Shown: one piece after another, positions 62,500 through 64,000 of the stretch
Layout of the letters: each line of letters opens with the position of its first letter
Position numbering within the stretch: the first letter of the stretch is position 1
Assembly (NCBI GenBank): GCA_905201505.1
Contig: CAJKOJ010000001.1
Coordinates: forward strand, 12,582-76,581
Length of the DNA: 64,000 nucleotides
Reading direction: 5' to 3'
From: an uncultured Eubacteriales bacterium
GTDB taxonomy: Bacteria; Bacillota; Clostridia; Lachnospirales; CAG-274
Made by a program: the position numbers and the translations under genes
The notes under the pieces: model-generated
Database searches by the model: none
What the model saw: only the letters and a program-made list of their open reading frames with translations
What the model was told of the DNA's origin: nothing

Positions 62500-63074
62500 A
62501 AATAAAATCTCCAAAGATAATCTTTAGCTTCTTCCGCATAGTCAATGCCTATTCTTTTGCTTGTTTTGAAGTTCTGTATTTTCTGTCCTTCTGTGATATA
62601 AAGGGTATCTCCCATTAAATTTTCCCCGTTAAGGGTCTTGTCTATGCTATATGCCATACATAATTTACCCGGACCGTTGCTGAAATTTTTTGTCTGGTAT
62701 TTAGTAAGCTCAGAATAAGGCTTTTTATATCTTAATACGGACATATATTCTATGTCTGATACAGGCGCTATTCCTCGTATAAGTACAGCAGATGGTTCTC
62801 CTTCTTTATCGGTCACTACATTAAAGCAATGATACATACCATAGGTGAAATAAACATACGCAATTCCGCCCTCTTTAAACATAGTTGAAGTGCGTGGGGT
62901 CAGATTATAATTATAAGCGTGGCAGGCTTTATCGTTTGACTTATAGGCTTCAGTTTCTGTAATCATAGAAATTAAAGTATGTCCGTTAATTTCTCTTACA
63001 AGATATTTGCCTAGAAGTTCTTTTGCTACAACAAGTGCATCCCTTTTATAAAAATTTTTACTAAGCTTCCTCAT
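62496..63074 (-). CDS. DNA-3-methyladenine glycosylase, AAG/Mpg family
   Basis: A 192-residue base-excision repair enzyme that removes alkylated purines. The active-site segment ITETEAYKSNDKACHA (about 38-52, catalytic Glu42 in the VETEAY-like motif), FKEGGIAYVYFTYGMYHCFNVV (in parts, about 66-87) and AVLIRG with Arg100 match the family. NGPGKLCMAY follows near 141. The start ATG 63074 overlaps the end of the upstream isomerase gene by 14 bases. The overlapping genes suggest translational coupling although no functional link is evident. Confidence 0.93.
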   Translation of the reverse strand: MRKLSKNFYKRDALVVAKELLGKYLVREINGHTLISMITETEAYKSNDKACHAYNYNLTPRTSTMFKEGGIAYVYFTYGMYHCFNVVTDKEGEPSAVLIRGIAPVSDIEYMSVLRYKKPYSELTKYQTKNFSNGPGKLCMAYSIDKTLNGENLMGDTLYITEGQKIQNFKTSKRIGIDYAEEAKDYLWRFYL

Positions 63075-63903
63075 AAATTTTCTGTAAATATTCGCAGTCA
63101 CTGTGATACCTGCTGCCGTTTGAATTCTCAATGAGCATTGTAATATGAGGCTTTGATGCCTTTAATTCTTTAAAAAGAGGGGCATAGTTAAATAAGCCTT
63201 CACCAACCTGCTCAAATATAACATCACCATTTGCATCTAAAGTAAAATCTTTAATATGCATAACGGAAATTCTGTCACCGTAGTATCTGAATGCCTTTGC
63301 AATAACTTCTTCCTGTTCTTTATAATTATTCCTGTCAAGAAGATTAACCGGGTCTAAAATAACTTCAACATTAGGGGAATTAATATCATCTAAAAATCTC
63401 TGCATCATCTCCGGTGAATATATAGTATGGGTTGCAACACCCTCAACACCTACTATAACTCCAAGTTTTTCAGCAGCAGAAACAATTTCTCTCATTGACT
63501 TTAACAGTCTTTGATAACAGGTTTCTGTATATGTGCCAGGTACAATTTTAAAATTTTCATCAAGTCTGCCTGTTTCTGTACCAACCATATCTGCACCAAT
63601 AGCTTTTGCATATTTTAAGTGTTCTATAAATCTTTTAACTTCTGCTTGCCTTTTTTTCTCATCAGGCGTTGTAGGATTAATGTAACATCCTAATACTGAA
63701 ACGTGAATATTATTTTCTGCCAGTCTTTTACCTATAAAATGTCCTAAGCCAGGATTGTAATGTCCTGTTGTGAAATCAATATCAATAATTGATTTTTTAA
63801 ATGCGAGCTGAACATTATTAATTTTGTGCTCAGTAAGCTTATCAATAAGCTGGTCAAAAGTCTGTTTGCCACCCAAGTCGTGACATCTCATACCAAATGC
63901 CAT
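63061..63903 (-). CDS. Sugar phosphate isomerase/epimerase-like TIM barrel
   Basis: A 280-residue protein of the AP-endonuclease-2/xylose-isomerase-like superfamily. The metal-binding pattern is visible: Glu in GTETGRL (about 109), Glu in GVEGVATH (about 153), Asp in ILDPVNLL (about 188), His in VMHIKDF (about 214) and a late Glu in LIENSNG (about 262). These proteins isomerise or epimerise keto sugars or inositols. The exact substrate is unknown and no sugar transporter is nearby. AGAGGTG precedes the ATG. Confidence 0.82.
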   Translation of the reverse strand: MAFGMRCHDLGGKQTFDQLIDKLTEHKINNVQLAFKKSIIDIDFTTGHYNPGLGHFIGKRLAENNIHVSVLGCYINPTTPDEKKRQAEVKRFIEHLKYAKAIGADMVGTETGRLDENFKIVPGTYTETCYQRLLKSMREIVSAAEKLGVIVGVEGVATHTIYSPEMMQRFLDDINSPNVEVILDPVNLLDRNNYKEQEEVIAKAFRYYGDRISVMHIKDFTLDANGDVIFEQVGEGLFNYAPLFKELKASKPHITMLIENSNGSRYHSDCEYLQKIYEEA

Positions 63904-64000
63904 ATTTTCACCTCTAATTAATTTGTTTTGTATAATTTGAATTAAACATTAAAAATTGTTTATAAATAGATATAGATTATATAAATTTAATAGTATAATT

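Noticed and set aside
1..64000. CRISPR array, prophage, insertion sequence, tRNA or rRNA
   Set aside because: No direct-repeat array, transposase or integrase, phage protein, tRNA-like cloverleaf or rRNA stretch was seen.

Overview
The window is AT-rich, densely packed bacterial DNA with the hallmarks of an anaerobic, spore-forming Clostridia (Firmicutes). These hallmarks are spoVS, the FeoA-FeoA-FeoB ferrous iron system, FabK as enoyl-ACP reductase, a FabT-type MarR regulator, a CIRCE element, three T-box leaders, paired GlgC/GlgD and FtsQ/DivIB. A Lachnospiraceae-like or neighbouring family fits, but the sequence alone does not fix a genus. I see no rRNA, tRNA, prophage, insertion sequence or CRISPR array; this is mostly core chromosome.

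Layout. 1-5.6 kb (minus): a zinc/manganese-type ABC importer (znuA-znuC-znuB), a CBS-domain protein, a lipoprotein and a fused homocysteine methyltransferase/methylene-THF reductase cut by the window edge. 5.7-12 kb (plus): stress genes, namely htpG behind a CIRCE operator, lon, a cold-shock protein with an attenuator-like leader, and a DEAD-box helicase that seems to start at ATT. 12-15.3 kb: the feo operon. 15.4-18.7 kb: a ribbon-helix-helix protein with clpB. 18.9-23.2 kb (minus): dacF, a hemolysin-III family gene, ftsZ and ftsQ. 23.2-31.6 kb (plus): a thioesterase and then the fatty-acid operon fabT-fabH-fabK-fabD-fabG-fabF-fabZ-accD-accA, without acpP, accB or accC. 31.8-34.1 kb: an arsenate reductase-like protein and an S-layer-homology protein. 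34.2-36.6 kb (minus): glgC-glgD. 36.9-43.2 kb: nadE, ddl-murI and T-box-thrS. 43.4-45.2 kb: an ArsR-controlled permease/thioredoxin pair. 45.4-51.2 kb: a secreted protein, three glycosyltransferases and a MATE exporter. 51.3-57.9 kb: T-box-leuA, spoVS, an orphan FeoB-associated-type Cys-rich protein and T-box-ileS. 58.1-63.9 kb (minus): an SGNH-like membrane protein, a fused Wzz/tyrosine kinase, rsfS, a nadD-yqeK fusion, a 3-methyladenine glycosylase and a sugar isomerase-like TIM barrel.

The main story is regulation. The metal importer and the feo operon share a near-identical palindrome (TTAGCT-NN-AGCTAA), suggesting one DtxR-family metalloregulator for both. The htpG, fab, ars and aminoacyl-tRNA/leucine loci each carry a readable operator or RNA switch. 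No wholly new system is evident. The best leads are the shared metal operator, the ATT-initiated helicase behind an attenuated cold-shock gene, a possible unannotated RNA after clpB, and the ribbon-helix-helix/clpB pair.
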